Assembly: GCF_004349265.1 (NCBI RefSeq)
Contig: NZ_SMFL01000006.1
Span: 1-64,000 of the forward strand
Reading direction: 5' to 3'
Length of the DNA: 64,000 nt
From: Dyadobacter psychrotolerans
GTDB taxonomy: Bacteria; Bacteroidota; Bacteroidia; Cytophagales; Spirosomataceae
A program made the position numbers and the translations under genes. The notes beneath the pieces are model-generated. The model saw nothing but the letters and a program-made list of their open reading frames with translations. It made no database searches and had not been told where the DNA came from. This document shows positions 63,523-64,000 of the stretch, piece after piece (position 1 is the stretch's first letter; each line of letters opens with the position of its first letter).

Positions 63523-64000
63523 ATGTACAATTATACCCCGCTCCGTTTTTCTTTACTGATTTTATTTTTACTGATTGTCTTTCCTTTTACCGGAAAAACT
63601 CAAACAATTCCTGAGTGGCAGGATCCGCAGGTAAACAGTGTCAACATTGAACGGTCAAGAGCAAATTTTGTCCCATATCCTGACCAAAAAACGGCGATAC
63701 AGGGAACTGCAAAATCGTCATTTATTACTTCACTAAACGGAATCTGGAAATTTAAATGGGCTTCACATCCATCCAAAGCGCTTCCGAATTTTTTTGATCC
63801 TAAATTAAATATTACCGGCTGGGACGATATTACTGTTCCGTCCAACTGGCAGGTCGTGGCAGCACGGGAAGGCAGGCCGTATGATAAACCTGTTTTTACA
63901 AACATCAAACATCCCTTTAAAGCAAATCCGCCACGTATTGTAGCCGATACCAATTCGGTTGGGATGTACCGGAAAACTTTTACCATACCTGCCGACATTA
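63523..64000 (+). CDS. Glycoside hydrolase family 2 (beta-galactosidase-like), 5' part
   Basis: The gene runs off the window end; 159 codons are visible from the ATG at 63523. A signal peptide (MYNYTPLRFSLLILFLLIVFPFTGKTQ) is followed by the N-terminal sugar-binding jelly-roll of LacZ-type GH2 enzymes: NIERSRANFVPYPDQKTA, SLNGIWKFKWASHPSKAL, WDDITVPSNWQ and VGMYRKTFTIP. The catalytic domain lies beyond the window, so galactosidase is the likely but unproven specificity. It would be a periplasmic or surface enzyme. Confidence 0.85.
   Translation, partial: MYNYTPLRFSLLILFLLIVFPFTGKTQTIPEWQDPQVNSVNIERSRANFVPYPDQKTAIQGTAKSSFITSLNGIWKFKWASHPSKALPNFFDPKLNITGWDDITVPSNWQVVAAREGRPYDKPVFTNIKHPFKANPPRIVADTNSVGMYRKTFTIPADI

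Noticed and set aside
1..64000. tRNA, rRNA or riboswitch genes
   Set aside because: Reading the intergenic gaps showed no tRNA cloverleaf or rRNA sequence and no recognised riboswitch core; the gaps are short and mostly hold promoters and terminators.

Overview
The window looks like a chromosomal segment of a Bacteroidetes bacterium, most likely a cytophagal relative of Dyadobacter. The signs are SusC/SusD outer-membrane pairs, a type IX secretion C-terminal tag, TAnnTTTG promoter boxes, few Shine-Dalgarno sequences, TTG/GTG starts, and the accB/accC, efp, fabH, plsX, rpmF cluster. The genus is inferred from protein style; no 16S or tRNA gene is visible.

Layout. 1-299: end of a mobile element (IS21-like by its terminal repeats) that cut the 5' half off a YgjP-like metallopeptidase gene. 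0.9-8.7 kb: DoxX-type membrane protein, secreted PQQ-type sugar dehydrogenase, purM, NlpC/P60 peptidase, argH and three small membrane proteins. 8.7-21.1 kb (minus strand): two consecutive SusC/SusD pairs, followed by a redoxin and a cytochrome c/copper-monooxygenase-like protein. 21.4-24.5 kb: argB and dsbD. 24.5-30.7 kb (minus): a complete RND efflux operon (marR, tolC-like, adaptor, pump) with inverted repeats that look like MarR operators. 30.8-37.3 kb: M48 lipoprotein protease, acyltransferase, TIGR01777 epimerase-like protein, M61 peptidase, a small outer-membrane-like protein and a NeuD-like acetyltransferase. 37.3-38.3 kb: an Rpn/PD-(D/E)XK nuclease gene broken (or slipped) at an A9 run. 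38.4-44.1 kb: DUF177, rpmF, plsX, fabH, efp, accB, accC, a fatty-acid/translation cluster. 44.2-48.1 kb: AraC regulator and a translationally coupled TPR-AAA / TPR-membrane pair. 48.1-56.9 kb: a decaying polysaccharide-utilisation region, with a 5'-truncated susC, a susD with an in-frame TAA, an intact-looking IS1182-family element, a tannase-family esterase and a small gene with an in-frame TAG. 57-64 kb: Tat-exported Gfo/Idh oxidoreductase, GH32 fructan hydrolase, a conserved protein of unknown function, a gamma-glutamylcyclotransferase-like protein, a small lipoprotein, coaX, and the start of a GH2 beta-galactosidase.

The genes fit a free-living polymer degrader: outer-membrane glycan uptake (SusCD), exported glycosidases and esterases, secreted redox enzymes, efflux and core biosynthesis. 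I see no clearly new defence or mobile system. The best leads are the alternating terminal repeats at 50-290, the MarR operator pair, the cluster of three disrupted genes around the IS1182 copy, the A9 frameshift in the Rpn gene, and the TPR-AAA/membrane pair.
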